The notes under the pieces: model-generated
Databases searched by the model: none
Seen by the model: only the letters and a program-made list of their open reading frames with translations
Told to the model about the DNA's origin: nothing
In this document: positions 48,475 through 57,580 of the stretch, one piece after another
Numbering within the stretch: position 1 is the stretch's first letter
Layout of the letters: each line of letters opens with the position of its first letter
Made by a program: the position numbers and the translations under genes
Origin: an uncultured Treponema sp.
Lineage (GTDB): Bacteria > Spirochaetota > Spirochaetia > Treponematales > Treponemataceae
Length of the DNA stretch: 64,000 bases
Assembly (NCBI GenBank): GCA_947177175.1
Contig: CAMWTK010000003.1
Span: 29,288 to 93,287, forward strand
Direction: 5' to 3'

Positions 48475-50445
48475 ATGAATCTTGCGGGCATTGCTGCCGT
48501 GGCAAAGACGATTCGCAGTCTTTCTATCGATGCGATTCAGAAAGCGAAGTCGGGACATCCGGGGCTGCCGCTCGGTTGCGCGGAACTTGCCGCCGTGCTG
48601 TATGGCGAAATCCTGAAGCATAATCCGGCGGACGCGAAATGGGCAGACCGGGATCGTTTTGTGTTGTCCGCGGGACACGGCTCTATGCTGCTGTATGCGG
48701 TGCTGCATTTGGCGGGCTATGCCGTTTCGCTCGACGATATCAAGGCGTTCCGCACGGTCGGCTCAAAAACGCCGGGGCATCCCGAATTCGGCGTGACTGA
48801 CGGCGTGGAGAATACGAGCGGTCCGTTGGGGCAGGGCATTGCGGTCGCCGTCGGCATGGCAATGGCGGAGACAATGCTCGCCGCGACGTACAACACCGCC
48901 ACCCGCACGATTGTGGATCATTACACCTACGTGCTTGTGGGCGAGGGCTGCCTGGAAGAAGGCGTTTCTGCGGAGGCGAGCAGTTTTGCGGGGCATTTGA
49001 AGCTGGGCAAGCTGATTGCTTTTTATGACGAAAACCGCATCAGCATTGACGGTTCGACCGACATCACGTTTACCGAGGACATCAAAAAACGATACGAAGC
49101 ATACGGCTGGCAGGTGTTGCAGGGCAGCATGTACGATGTGGAAGGCATTGCGGATTTGGTCGCGCAGGCAAAACAATGCGCCGACAAGCCGACGCTCATC
49201 ATGCTCAAGTCGGTTATCGGCAAATTCGCGCCCAAACAGGGAACGGCAAAAGTGCACGGCGAGCCGCTTGGTGATGCCGACGTTGCTGAGACCAAAAAGA
49301 ACTTGGGCTTGCGACCCGACGAATTTTTCTATGAAGATCCCGCTGCGCTCGCCTATTTTGCGGACAAACAAGCGGACTTTGCCCGCCGCCATGCTGACTG
49401 GCAGGCGGAATTTGATGCCTGGGCGGCAGAAAATCCCGCGCTCGCAAAACGGTGGCAGGCGGCGTTTGCTGGTACGGCGGACGGCGAGCATATTGATCCC
49501 GTGTATGAAATCGGTGCGTCCGTCGCGACCCGCACCGCAAGCGGCGACATGATCAATGCGTTCGGCTTGAGCCATTCGTATATGGTGGGCGGCAGCGCGG
49601 ATTTGAAAGGCAGCAACAAAAGCGGTATGGACTGCGACGGCGGTACGTATGCGCTCGGCAATCGTGCGGGGCGTTCGATAGAATTCGGCATCCGTGAATT
49701 CGGCATGGCAAGCGAGACGCTGGGATTGTGCGTGCATGGCGGATTGCGCCCGTTCTGCGCGACGTATTTGGTGTTCAGCGATTATATGCGTCCGTCAATC
49801 CGGCTTGCCGCTATCATGAAGCAGCCGGTCATTTACGATTTGACGCATGATTCTATTTTTGTCGGCGAGGACGGTGCGACACATCAGCCGGTCGAGCAGC
49901 TTGCGTCGTTGCGAGCCATGCCCGGTGTGCAGGTGTTGCGCCCCGGCGACGCGGAAGAAGTGGTGGTCGCGTGGCATATCGCTATGGAAAGCACCGACCA
50001 TCCCGTCGTGCTGTCGCTGACGCGCCAGAATGTTCCCGTGTACGCAAAAGACGACGCAGACTGGAAAAAAACGATTCGCCGCGGGGCTTATATCGTGCGG
50101 AACGGGACGGAATCTCCCGACATCACCGTGCTGGCAACCGGTTCCGAGGTCAACCTTGCGCTGGAGGCGGCGGCATTGGCAGCGGGAAAAACCGTGCGCG
50201 TGGTTTCCGTGCTTGACCGTGCGCTGTTTGAGGCGCAGCCGGACGATTTTCAGCGGCAGATTTTGGGCGGCGCGCCGCGCGTGGTGGTTGCCGAAGCCGG
50301 ATCAAAGAGCGGCTGGGAAGGATTCGCTACGAGCCGCCGCGACTTGTTCACGATAAATCAGTTTGGCGTGAGCGGCGCGGGCAACATGGTTGCGAAGGCG
50401 CTTGATTTTACGGCGGAAAAACTCGCGGAACTGCTCAATGACTAA
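48475..50445 (+). CDS. tkt: transketolase
   Basis: A 656-residue thiamine-diphosphate enzyme of the non-oxidative pentose phosphate pathway. It has the N-terminal KSGHPGLPLGCAELA, the diphosphate-binding GEGCLEEGVSAEA and EDGATHQPVEQLASLRAMPG, and the C-terminal SGAGNMVAKALDF region. Length matches the family. AAGGAG precedes the ATG at 48475. No other pathway genes are adjacent. A 39-base gap holds the promoter of the next gene. Confidence 0.95.
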   Translation: MNLAGIAAVAKTIRSLSIDAIQKAKSGHPGLPLGCAELAAVLYGEILKHNPADAKWADRDRFVLSAGHGSMLLYAVLHLAGYAVSLDDIKAFRTVGSKTPGHPEFGVTDGVENTSGPLGQGIAVAVGMAMAETMLAATYNTATRTIVDHYTYVLVGEGCLEEGVSAEASSFAGHLKLGKLIAFYDENRISIDGSTDITFTEDIKKRYEAYGWQVLQGSMYDVEGIADLVAQAKQCADKPTLIMLKSVIGKFAPKQGTAKVHGEPLGDADVAETKKNLGLRPDEFFYEDPAALAYFADKQADFARRHADWQAEFDAWAAENPALAKRWQAAFAGTADGEHIDPVYEIGASVATRTASGDMINAFGLSHSYMVGGSADLKGSNKSGMDCDGGTYALGNRAGRSIEFGIREFGMASETLGLCVHGGLRPFCATYLVFSDYMRPSIRLAAIMKQPVIYDLTHDSIFVGEDGATHQPVEQLASLRAMPGVQVLRPGDAEEVVVAWHIAMESTDHPVVLSLTRQNVPVYAKDDADWKKTIRRGAYIVRNGTESPDITVLATGSEVNLALEAAALAAGKTVRVVSVLDRALFEAQPDDFQRQILGGAPRVVVAEAGSKSGWEGFATSRRDLFTINQFGVSGAGNMVAKALDFTAEKLAELLND

Positions 50446-50449
50446 TCGG

Positions 50450-50478
50450 TTGTTGTATCGGCACATCTGTGCTATAAT
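50450..50478 (+). promoter_or_regulatory. promoter of the MinD-like gene
   Basis: TTGTTG (50450-50455), a 17-base spacer and a perfect TATAAT (50473-50478) with an upstream TGC (extended -10). The ATG follows six bases later, so the mRNA is predicted to be leaderless. Confidence 0.7.
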
Positions 50479-50484
50479 GGGCGT

Positions 50485-51621
50485 ATGCAGATAATTCCTA
50501 TTGCGAGCGGAAAGGGCGGCGTAGGCAAAAGCCTGTTGTCTGCGAACCTTTCCATTGCGCTTGCGCAAGCCGGAAAAAAAATCATCCTCGCCGACTTGGA
50601 CTTAGGTGCTTCAAACCTGCACTTGGTATTGGGACAATCTTCGCCGAAGGCGGGAATCGGCACGTTCATTACGGGCGAAAACACGTTCGAGGACATTATT
50701 GCCGACACGGAATATGAGAATCTGCGCTTTATTGCGGGCGATTCCGAAGTGCCGGGGCTGAGCGCGCTCAAAGTCTACCAGAAAAACTCGCTGATCAAGA
50801 AATTTCAGGCATTGGACGCGGATTATCTGATTATTGATTTGGGCGCGGGCACGCACCTGACCATTTTGGATTTGTTCCTGCTTTCTCCGCAGGGAATTAT
50901 CGTGACCGCTCCTACGGTGACGGCCACGCTCAACGGCTATTTGTTCCTGAAAAACGCGGTGTTCCGCCTGATGAGCGCGTCGTTCAAAAAAGGAAGCAAG
51001 GCGATGGCATACCTTGACAAGCTCAAGACCGATGCCGCGTCGCTCAAAAAACTGTACATTCCCAAGCTGATAGAGACGCTTGAGACAATCGACCCGAAGA
51101 GCGCGGCGGTGTTCAAGGCGCGGCTCAGCCAGTTCCACCCGCGGTTGGTGCTGAACATGATTGACGAGCCGAAAGATGCCGACAAGGCGCTGAAAATCCG
51201 CCGTTCATGCCAGCAGTACCTCGGTCTTGACTTGGAGCATTTGGGCGTGATGTACCGCGATAATTTGCAGGATCGCGCGCTTTCGTCGCGCCTGCCGGTG
51301 ATTGCCTACAAGCCGAATTCCGTTCTGTCGCAGGCGATTTATCGCATTGCGGAAAAAATCTTGCAGAGCGAGACGATGGAATTCAGCGATTTTGCGCAGG
51401 TGACGGACAGTTCGTTTGAGGTCGTGCAGGAAGAGGCGACCGACGATTTTACCGCGAAGATGTCCTACGTGGAGGATTTGATCGGCACGGGCGCGCTTTC
51501 GCAGGGCGAGCTTGCGGAAATCATCAAGCAGCAGCAGTTTGAGCTGACGCAGTTGCGCAACGAAAATCTGCTTTTAAAATCGAAAATCGTCAAGGCCGCG
51601 AACCAGGGCTTTAAGGTGTGA
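50485..51621 (+). CDS. MinD/ParA-family ATPase
   Basis: A 378-residue P-loop ATPase. It has the deviant Walker A SGKGGVGKS (8-16), the A' motif LADLDLGASNLHL and the Walker B-type YLIIDLGAG. It resembles FlhG/MinD-like regulators that place flagella or division sites. A C-terminal ~110-residue extension ends in a helical Gln/Leu-rich part (SQGELAEIIKQQQFELTQL) that could be a coiled coil. The gene lies upstream of lgt with overlapping stop and start. No flagellar genes are nearby, so the exact role is open. Confidence 0.85.
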   Translation: MQIIPIASGKGGVGKSLLSANLSIALAQAGKKIILADLDLGASNLHLVLGQSSPKAGIGTFITGENTFEDIIADTEYENLRFIAGDSEVPGLSALKVYQKNSLIKKFQALDADYLIIDLGAGTHLTILDLFLLSPQGIIVTAPTVTATLNGYLFLKNAVFRLMSASFKKGSKAMAYLDKLKTDAASLKKLYIPKLIETLETIDPKSAAVFKARLSQFHPRLVLNMIDEPKDADKALKIRRSCQQYLGLDLEHLGVMYRDNLQDRALSSRLPVIAYKPNSVLSQAIYRIAEKILQSETMEFSDFAQVTDSSFEVVQEEATDDFTAKMSYVEDLIGTGALSQGELAEIIKQQQFELTQLRNENLLLKSKIVKAANQGFKV

Positions 51622-52622
51622 TGATGCAGATGCTCTTTATAAATTACCCGTCTTGGATTCATCCGGAGATTTTTCCGGGCGTACCGGTACTCGGACTGAT
51701 CCGCTGGTACGGGCTGATGTATATTTTTGCGTTCAGCACGGCGTTTTTTGTGCTCAAAACGTTGCTCAAAGAAGGCGTGCTTGACACGCCGCAGGAAAAG
51801 GCGACCGAAGATGACGTGTTCGGCTTTATCGCGACGGGAATCGTGTTCCTGCTCATGGGCGCGCGCGTTTTTTCGACGCTCGTCTACAATCAGTACGACC
51901 CGTCCAATCCCAACGCGGTCAATTATTGGACGCATCCGTGGCTCATTTTCTGGCCGTTCGACCGTTCGGGGCGATTTACGGGGCTTGCGGGCATGAGCTA
52001 CCACGGCGGATTTATCGGCGGGCTGCTCGGCATGATATGTTGGTGCAGGCGGCACAAAAAGCCGGTGATGAAATGGATTGACGCGATGTGCACGGCGATT
52101 CCGTTGGGCTACACGTTTGGTCGCATGGGCAATTTCTTGAACGGCGAGTTGTACGGCAGGATTACGACCGCGCCGTGGGGCATGGTTTTTCCCCATGCGG
52201 AACGCTTTTCCGCGTCAATTCAGTGGGTGCGCGATTTTGCCGCGCGGTGCGGCATGGAAGTGGCGGAGCGCGGTCTGGTCAATCTGCCGCGGCATCCCAG
52301 CCAGCTGTACGAGGCATTTTTTGAGGGCATCGTGCTGTTCGGCATCATTTGGCTTTTGCACAAAAAAAAGCCGTTCGACGGATTCAGCGGTGGCTTGTAT
52401 ACGATTGGCTACGGTATCGTGCGCTTTTTTATCGAATATTTCCGCGAGCCGGACGCAGACATCGGCTACCGCATTACGGCGACCCAGGACGCGCCGCTGT
52501 ATTTGAATACGTCGTTGCTCAATATTTCGACCGGGCAGATTTTGTGTTTCCTGATGATTTTGGGCGGCGCGGGCGTGTTGGTGACGTGCTATCTGCTCGA
52601 CAAGAAAAAGAAATCACATTGA
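51621..52622 (+). CDS. lgt: prolipoprotein diacylglyceryl transferase
   Basis: A 333-residue inner-membrane enzyme that attaches diacylglycerol to lipobox Cys. It has about seven hydrophobic segments, the YHGGFIGGLLG motif with the essential His/Gly, and FGRMGNFLNGELYGR, the Lgt signature. ATG 51621 overlaps the previous stop (TGATG); ATG 51624, seven bases after AAGG, is an equal alternative. Its substrates here include the proteins at 935-2194 and livJ. The stop overlaps the ctpA -35 box. Confidence 0.93.
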   Translation: MMQMLFINYPSWIHPEIFPGVPVLGLIRWYGLMYIFAFSTAFFVLKTLLKEGVLDTPQEKATEDDVFGFIATGIVFLLMGARVFSTLVYNQYDPSNPNAVNYWTHPWLIFWPFDRSGRFTGLAGMSYHGGFIGGLLGMICWCRRHKKPVMKWIDAMCTAIPLGYTFGRMGNFLNGELYGRITTAPWGMVFPHAERFSASIQWVRDFAARCGMEVAERGLVNLPRHPSQLYEAFFEGIVLFGIIWLLHKKKPFDGFSGGLYTIGYGIVRFFIEYFREPDADIGYRITATQDAPLYLNTSLLNISTGQILCFLMILGGAGVLVTCYLLDKKKKSH

Positions 52623-52647
52623 CCAAATCCTTACAGAAACATACAAT
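52619..52647 (+). promoter_or_regulatory. promoter of ctpA
   Basis: TTGACC (52619-52624), a 17-base spacer and TACAAT (52642-52647). The ATG begins at 52653, five bases later, so the transcript should start at or very near it. Confidence 0.7.
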
Positions 52648-52652
52648 AGAGT

Positions 52653-54188
52653 ATGAGAAAAATCGGCATGGCTCGGCTTTTACGGACCGGTAATTTCGTC
52701 CTTGCATTTTTGCTTGTCTCCATTTTTGCGTCGCAGTGCTTTGCGCAGTCGCCGGCACAGTCGTCTAAGAATTCGGCACGGGAATCCCGGCAATATATGG
52801 AAATGATGAACGGAATTTTTGATTTCGTTCAGAAAAATTACGTCGATGAAGTCGATCCTGCGGTGCTGTACCGCGGCGCGCTCAAAGGAATGCTCGAATC
52901 GCTTGAAGATCCCTACACGCTGTATCTGGACACGAGCACGATGCGCAGCCTGAGCGACACGACCGAAGGCAAATTCGGCGGCGTGGGGCTTTCTATTTCC
53001 AAGCCCTATGAATCCACGCCCGACAAACCCGCGTATGTGGAAGTCGCTTCCCCGATTGAGGACACGCCGGGTTTCCGCGCGGGTATTGTGGCTGGCGACC
53101 TGATTATTTCGGTTGACGGCACGGACACGTCGGAAATTACGATGGAAGAAGTGCTCGGCAAGTTGCGAGGCAAGGTGGGCGAAAGCGTCGATTTGGTCAT
53201 TCGCCGAGGCAAGGCGATGGAATTTCCCGTTTCGCTCGTCCGCGACTACATCGAAGTTCCCACGGTAAAATACGGCACGATTGCTTCTCCGACGAACGCG
53301 GGGCGGTTGCATGAAACCCCGGTGCTCTATGGCTATATCAGGATTATTGAATTCACGCCGCTTACGGCGGAGCGCGTGCAGGAAGCGTTGGATTCGTTCG
53401 GCAAGACGATTTCCGCACTCATCATTGACGTGCGCAACAATCCGGGCGGTCTGATTACGAGCGTCGCCGACGTTGCGGACAAATTCATCGACAGCGGACC
53501 GATCGTGACGACAAAAAGCCGCATTGCCTATGAGAATTCGGTCTTTACCGCAAGCCCGAAAAAAACGACGTTCAAAGGATTGCCGATTATCGTGCTGATT
53601 AACAAAGGCTCGGCGAGCGCGTCGGAAATTCTTGCGGGCGCGCTGAAAGACAATCATCTTGCGTATTTGGTGGGGCAGCGCACCTATGGGAAAGGCTCGG
53701 TGCAGCAGGTCGTGCCGCTTTCGGCGACCGACGGCATCAAAATGACGATGGCGCGGTATTACACGCCGAGCGACACGAACATCGATAAAATCGGCATTCC
53801 TCCCGACCGCGAAGTGCTGTACCCCGATTTGGGCGAGGAGGGCGAAAAAGAATTCGCCGAATTGCTGAAAAATGACGACATCGCGAAGTATGTGGACGCT
53901 CATGCGGCTATGAGCGAGGCGGACATTGCGGCATTTGCAAAGACGCTGGCAAAAAAGTACCCGCACATTGATGAGCGCACGCTCCGCAAACTGATGCGCA
54001 ATCAGGTTGACCGCACCAAACCGGCGGCGTTGTATGATTTGGATTACGATATTCAGCTGGGCGCGGCGTTGGACATTCTTGGAAAGGAATCGTTTACGAC
54101 GCTGGTGCGCGCGACCAAGACGCTCAAAGAATTGCAGGAAGAAGCCGAGGCGCAAAAATCTGCCGAAGAAAAACCGGCAAAGAAATAA
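52653..54188 (+). CDS. ctpA: C-terminal processing protease (S41 family)
   Basis: A 511-residue periplasmic serine protease. It has a signal peptide (1-~31, ending SQCFA), a PDZ domain (~100-195, KFGGVGLSISKPYE) and the S41 core with the catalytic NKGSASASEILAGAL (Ser ~324) and RTYGKGSVQQ (Lys ~347). It probably trims cell-envelope proteins from their C-termini. A C-terminal ~120-residue extension is Lys/Glu-rich at its end. No Shine-Dalgarno sequence precedes the ATG. rsmE overlaps its stop by one base (TAATG). Confidence 0.92.
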   Translation: MRKIGMARLLRTGNFVLAFLLVSIFASQCFAQSPAQSSKNSARESRQYMEMMNGIFDFVQKNYVDEVDPAVLYRGALKGMLESLEDPYTLYLDTSTMRSLSDTTEGKFGGVGLSISKPYESTPDKPAYVEVASPIEDTPGFRAGIVAGDLIISVDGTDTSEITMEEVLGKLRGKVGESVDLVIRRGKAMEFPVSLVRDYIEVPTVKYGTIASPTNAGRLHETPVLYGYIRIIEFTPLTAERVQEALDSFGKTISALIIDVRNNPGGLITSVADVADKFIDSGPIVTTKSRIAYENSVFTASPKKTTFKGLPIIVLINKGSASASEILAGALKDNHLAYLVGQRTYGKGSVQQVVPLSATDGIKMTMARYYTPSDTNIDKIGIPPDREVLYPDLGEEGEKEFAELLKNDDIAKYVDAHAAMSEADIAAFAKTLAKKYPHIDERTLRKLMRNQVDRTKPAALYDLDYDIQLGAALDILGKESFTTLVRATKTLKELQEEAEAQKSAEEKPAKK

Positions 54189-54976
54189 TGCGCCAGTATC
54201 TTGCGCCGGGCGAGCCGGATCGGAACGGGTTGCTTGCCGTGGGCGGAAAAGATTTCCGTTATATGCGCCACGTCCTGCGCCTGACGGGCGGCGATATGGT
54301 GCAGGTGCGCTTTCCCGACGGCACGTGCCGGAATATGACCGTCTGCGCCGTTGACGAGCGCTCGCGCAACATTGTCCTGCAAGTATGCGCGCCGACGGAC
54401 GATAAGGAAAAATCGCCGTCAGCCGCCGTGGATTTGTGGCTGTTCCAGTTTGTCGCAAAAAGCGCAAAAATGGATGGCATCGTGCGGCAGGCAACTGAAT
54501 GCGGCGTGAGCACGATTGTTCCCGTGTTGGGGACATTTTCGCAGGCGGGCGGCGCGGAAAAGAATTTCCGCAGTGACCGGCTGACGCGCATCATAAAAGA
54601 AGCGCGCCAGCAGAGCGGCTCGCCCGTTGCCACACGCCTGCTTGATGCCGTTCCGCTTGTGCAGGCGGTTGCGTTGTGGCAGGAGCAGTGTGCCGGTACG
54701 GCGGGCGATGTGTTTGCCGGCGTGTTGTACGAGCGCACGGAACGGACGCAGCCCCTGCATACGGCGCTTGCCGGAAAAACGGTCGTCCGCGCGGCACTGG
54801 CAGTCGGGGCGGAAGGCGGCATCAGCCCGCAGGAGATTGCGCAGTTATGCGCGGGCGGTTTTGTGCCGATTCATTTTGAGACGAATATATTGCGTTGCGA
54901 GACGGCGGCATTGTACGGCATCGCCGCCTTGCAGAATGCGATGACGGAGAAACACGTATGGCAATGCAGAGAATAG
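54188..54976 (+). CDS. rsmE: 16S rRNA (uracil(1498)-N3)-methyltransferase
   Basis: A 262-residue SPOUT-fold methyltransferase acting on 16S rRNA of the 30S. It has the N-terminal PUA-like part (GGKDFRYMRHVLRLTGGD) and the C-terminal knot motifs VGAEGGISPQEI and FETNILRCETAALYG. The start overlaps the ctpA stop. It ends 19 bases inside the next gene. Confidence 0.93.
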   Translation: MRQYLAPGEPDRNGLLAVGGKDFRYMRHVLRLTGGDMVQVRFPDGTCRNMTVCAVDERSRNIVLQVCAPTDDKEKSPSAAVDLWLFQFVAKSAKMDGIVRQATECGVSTIVPVLGTFSQAGGAEKNFRSDRLTRIIKEARQQSGSPVATRLLDAVPLVQAVALWQEQCAGTAGDVFAGVLYERTERTQPLHTALAGKTVVRAALAVGAEGGISPQEIAQLCAGGFVPIHFETNILRCETAALYGIAALQNAMTEKHVWQCRE

Positions 54977-55710
54977 AACTGTTGGGCGTTCCCGTGGACG
55001 TTTGCCGCCCGGAGCAGCTGGAGGCAGAAATCCTGGAGATTTTGGCAAAGCCCGGCACTAAGCAGATTATGTTTCTTTCCGTGTGGGACGTGCTGCGGGC
55101 GCGCAACAGGCGCAGCGATTTTGGTCAGTGCGTCAAGGATGCCGATTTGATTCTGCCTGTTTCCAAAAGCATTTTACGCGGGGCGAAATTCCTGAAGAAA
55201 GACGTTCCCGTCCGTTACAATCCGTTTACGGCGGTCATCAGCATTTTGAGCGTGCTCGATCAGCACTATAAATCGCTCTATCTGCTGGGCGGACGGCACA
55301 AGACGCTTACCCACGCGGAGCGCAACGTGCGCGAGACGTTTCCCAACGTGCAGATTGTGGGTCGGTTTGTGGGCTACTATCCCAAGGCGATGGAGAACGA
55401 TATTATTGCGGCGATGTACAAATCGTCTCCGGCACTCGTGCTGGTCAGCGACGGCATCAAGGAGAAAAACCTGTGGCCGTATCATCGGCGGAATCAGTTT
55501 TTCAACAGCATTTTTCTGTACTACCGGGACGCAATCGGCATTTTTTCCGAGCGGATCAGGCGCGTGAGCGAAAGCACGTTCGACAAGGGGCGTGAGGTAT
55601 GGCATGAAATTGCGCATAATCCGTTCAAATTATTTTATATCTTTCCGTTCATTAAATATGGTATACTGTTGGTGTGGTATAGGCTTTTTAGGAAGCGTGC
55701 TCAGCAGTAG
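54958..55710 (+). CDS. WecG/TagA/CpsF-family glycosyltransferase-like protein
   Basis: A 250-residue protein. The pattern DADLILP, YLLGG and the IVGRFVGYYP motif fits the WecG/TagA family, which transfers N-acetylmannosamine-type sugars to undecaprenyl-linked lipids. The family's catalytic 'PDG' is replaced by PVS here, so activity is uncertain. The C-terminal ~35 residues are hydrophobic with basic flanks and may bind the membrane. The ATG at 54958 has GGAG upstream and lies inside rsmE. Confidence 0.75.
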   Translation: MAMQRIELLGVPVDVCRPEQLEAEILEILAKPGTKQIMFLSVWDVLRARNRRSDFGQCVKDADLILPVSKSILRGAKFLKKDVPVRYNPFTAVISILSVLDQHYKSLYLLGGRHKTLTHAERNVRETFPNVQIVGRFVGYYPKAMENDIIAAMYKSSPALVLVSDGIKEKNLWPYHRRNQFFNSIFLYYRDAIGIFSERIRRVSESTFDKGREVWHEIAHNPFKLFYIFPFIKYGILLVWYRLFRKRAQQ

Positions 55711-55715
55711 GCTGG

Positions 55716-56798
55716 ATGATTTCACATATCGCATTGGTTTCCACGGACGCAGACATCGTGTGCGGCTTTCGGACGATTTTTTCGTCGGTCTGTCGGCTGC
55801 GCGTTTTTGCCGATTACGTTGCCTTGCAGTCCGCGCTCTGCGAGCGGTCGTTCGACTTTGTGTTTATCGATGTTGCGTTTGCGCGCTCGCCGCGCGGCTC
55901 GTTTTCCGCCGCGCTGTTCGCCAATCCGTCATTCCGATGCTTTTACCTTTCCGCGTTGCCGAATCCTGCCGCATATAATGAGCATACCGTTTTGCGTTTT
56001 CCGCAGGACATGGCGTTCCTGCTTGCCGGGGACGCGGATCGCGGGCGCACGTTTTCTGCCGAACAGGAGGCGGTGCTTTCGCGGCTCGTCGGTGAATCTG
56101 CCGTCATGCAGTCGCTCAAAAAACATATCGTCATGGCGGCGCAGTCGGACATTCCCGTGCTGATTACGGGCGAGACGGGCGTAGGAAAAGGGCTGGTCGC
56201 GCAGACGATACACCGGCTTTCTTCGCGCGGCTCGCGTGATTTTGTGTCGGTCAACGTGACGGAGAATCCTGACGGACTGGAGGCGGCTTCGCTGTTCGGA
56301 ACAGTGCGCGGCGCATTCACGGACGCGCAGAATCGCACGGGCTATTTTGATCGCGCGCAGAACACGACGCTCTTTTTGGACGAAATCGGCGAGCTCAAGC
56401 GCGACGTGCAGGCAAAACTTTTGTACGCCGTGGAAAACGGTCGGTTTCGGAGCGTCGGCTCGGAGCAGGAAAAATGCACGAACGCGCGGCTCCTGTTTGC
56501 GACGAACGCGGACTTGCAGAAACGGATGGCGCGGGGCGAATTCCGGGAAGATTTGTATTACCGCATTTCCCGTCTGCGCATTCATATTCCGCCGTTGCGC
56601 AAGCGGAAAGAAGATATTGTCCCGCTTGCACGGTGTTTTGCGGCGCGGGCGCACAAGCGGCTGACGTATCTTGCGGAAGAGTTGCTGACGACGTTCCCGT
56701 GGAAAGGCAACGTGCGGCAGCTTTCGCATTGCATTGAGCGGGCGGGCATTGTCTGCGGCGGCGATATGATTGACGTGGCGCACATCATGGTCGATTAG
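55716..56798 (+). CDS. sigma54-activator-like AAA+ protein without DNA-binding domain
   Basis: A 360-residue protein. Residues 1-~105 resemble a weak receiver domain (IDVAF with Asp52; the acidic pair and Lys are poorly kept). Residues ~125-355 are the AAA+ core with Walker A TGETGVGK (151-158), Walker B LFLDE (219-223) and the arginine-finger region REDLYYR. The sigma54-contact loop reads GAFTDA (199-204), not GAFTGA. The protein stops right after the AAA+ lid, so there is no Fis-type HTH. It converges on trmJ, with a four-base overlap. Confidence 0.85.
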   Translation: MISHIALVSTDADIVCGFRTIFSSVCRLRVFADYVALQSALCERSFDFVFIDVAFARSPRGSFSAALFANPSFRCFYLSALPNPAAYNEHTVLRFPQDMAFLLAGDADRGRTFSAEQEAVLSRLVGESAVMQSLKKHIVMAAQSDIPVLITGETGVGKGLVAQTIHRLSSRGSRDFVSVNVTENPDGLEAASLFGTVRGAFTDAQNRTGYFDRAQNTTLFLDEIGELKRDVQAKLLYAVENGRFRSVGSEQEKCTNARLLFATNADLQKRMARGEFREDLYYRISRLRIHIPPLRKRKEDIVPLARCFAARAHKRLTYLAEELLTTFPWKGNVRQLSHCIERAGIVCGGDMIDVAHIMVD

Positions 56799-57541
56799 GT
56801 TGCCTGTCCGCGCGTGGCAAGCCCTGCCGCCTTGTCGAAGAGTTTTTCCAGATATGTCGCCTCGCCCTCGCTGAGCGCGGCGCGGGAAAGAATCATGCGC
56901 CAGAACCGTTCCATGTCGGGTCGCCCTGCCAGCGTGAAAAAGCCGATTTTTTGCAGGTCGTCGGCGATGGTCGTTACGGTGCGGTCAAGGCGTTCCAAAG
57001 TGAGCGGCGTATAGCCCGGCGAAGTCGCGTCCTGCGTACGGAACAGTTGGTAGCCCATAATCTGCACCGCGTGGCTCAGATTGAGCGAGGCAAAATCAGG
57101 CGATGCGGGAATGACGACCCCGGCCGTGCAGGCGGTCAGCTCGTCGTCGGTCAGCCCGGTGCGCTCGTTGCCAAAGATAAGGGCGGCTTTGCCGCCTTCG
57201 TCCGCGGTCGTTCCCGTTATCCGCGCCATGATGTCGGCGCATTCTTCGGGGAGCAGCAGTTTGCCCTTGCGTTTTTTCCCGCGGCGGCGCGTCGTTCCGG
57301 CGGCGAACGTGCAGTCGGCGGTCGCGCTTTTGATGTCGTCAAAGAAACGCGCCTGTTCCCAAATGCCCGCCGCATGAATCGCGAGGATTCGCACGCGCTC
57401 GTCGTCAAAATCCTCGCGCGAGCCGACAATGCGCAGCGTGTCCAGTCCGCTGTTCGCCATTGCCCGGCATACCGCGCCGACGTTCCGGCTTTCTTCGGGG
57501 CGGACAAGCACGATTACGATTTTTTTCAGATCCATAGCCAT
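56795..57541 (-). CDS. trmJ: tRNA/rRNA methyltransferase, TrmJ family
   Basis: A 248-residue SpoU-type enzyme that 2'-O-methylates tRNA (position 32 in E. coli). The three motifs are present: RNVGAVCRAMANSG, LIFGNERTGLTDDE and IPASPDFASLNLSHAVQIMGYQL. ATG 57541 (MAMDLKK) is used; ATG 57535 is possible. A GCGC-tttt-GCGC palindrome lies between it and the divergent dehydrogenase gene. Its stop overlaps that of the AAA+ gene. Confidence 0.88.
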   Translation of the reverse strand: MAMDLKKIVIVLVRPEESRNVGAVCRAMANSGLDTLRIVGSREDFDDERVRILAIHAAGIWEQARFFDDIKSATADCTFAAGTTRRRGKKRKGKLLLPEECADIMARITGTTADEGGKAALIFGNERTGLTDDELTACTAGVVIPASPDFASLNLSHAVQIMGYQLFRTQDATSPGYTPLTLERLDRTVTTIADDLQKIGFFTLAGRPDMERFWRMILSRAALSEGEATYLEKLFDKAAGLATRGQAT

Positions 57542-57556
57542 ACTCTACTTCTTTTT

Positions 57557-57574
57557 GCGCTTTTGCGCTATAAT
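57557..57574 (+). promoter_or_regulatory. palindrome plus -10 box ahead of the dehydrogenase gene
   Basis: GCGC-tttt-GCGC (57557-57568) directly abuts a perfect TATAAT (57569-57574). The ATG begins six bases later at 57581. The -35 region is poor, so the palindrome may bind an activator or repressor shared with the divergent trmJ. Confidence 0.5.
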
Positions 57575-57580
57575 GCAATC

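Noticed and set aside
52726..52743. A lipobox in the CtpA signal peptide around Cys29
   Set aside because: The residues before the Cys (ASQ) do not fit a lipobox, while a normal signal-peptidase I site (CFA) follows.
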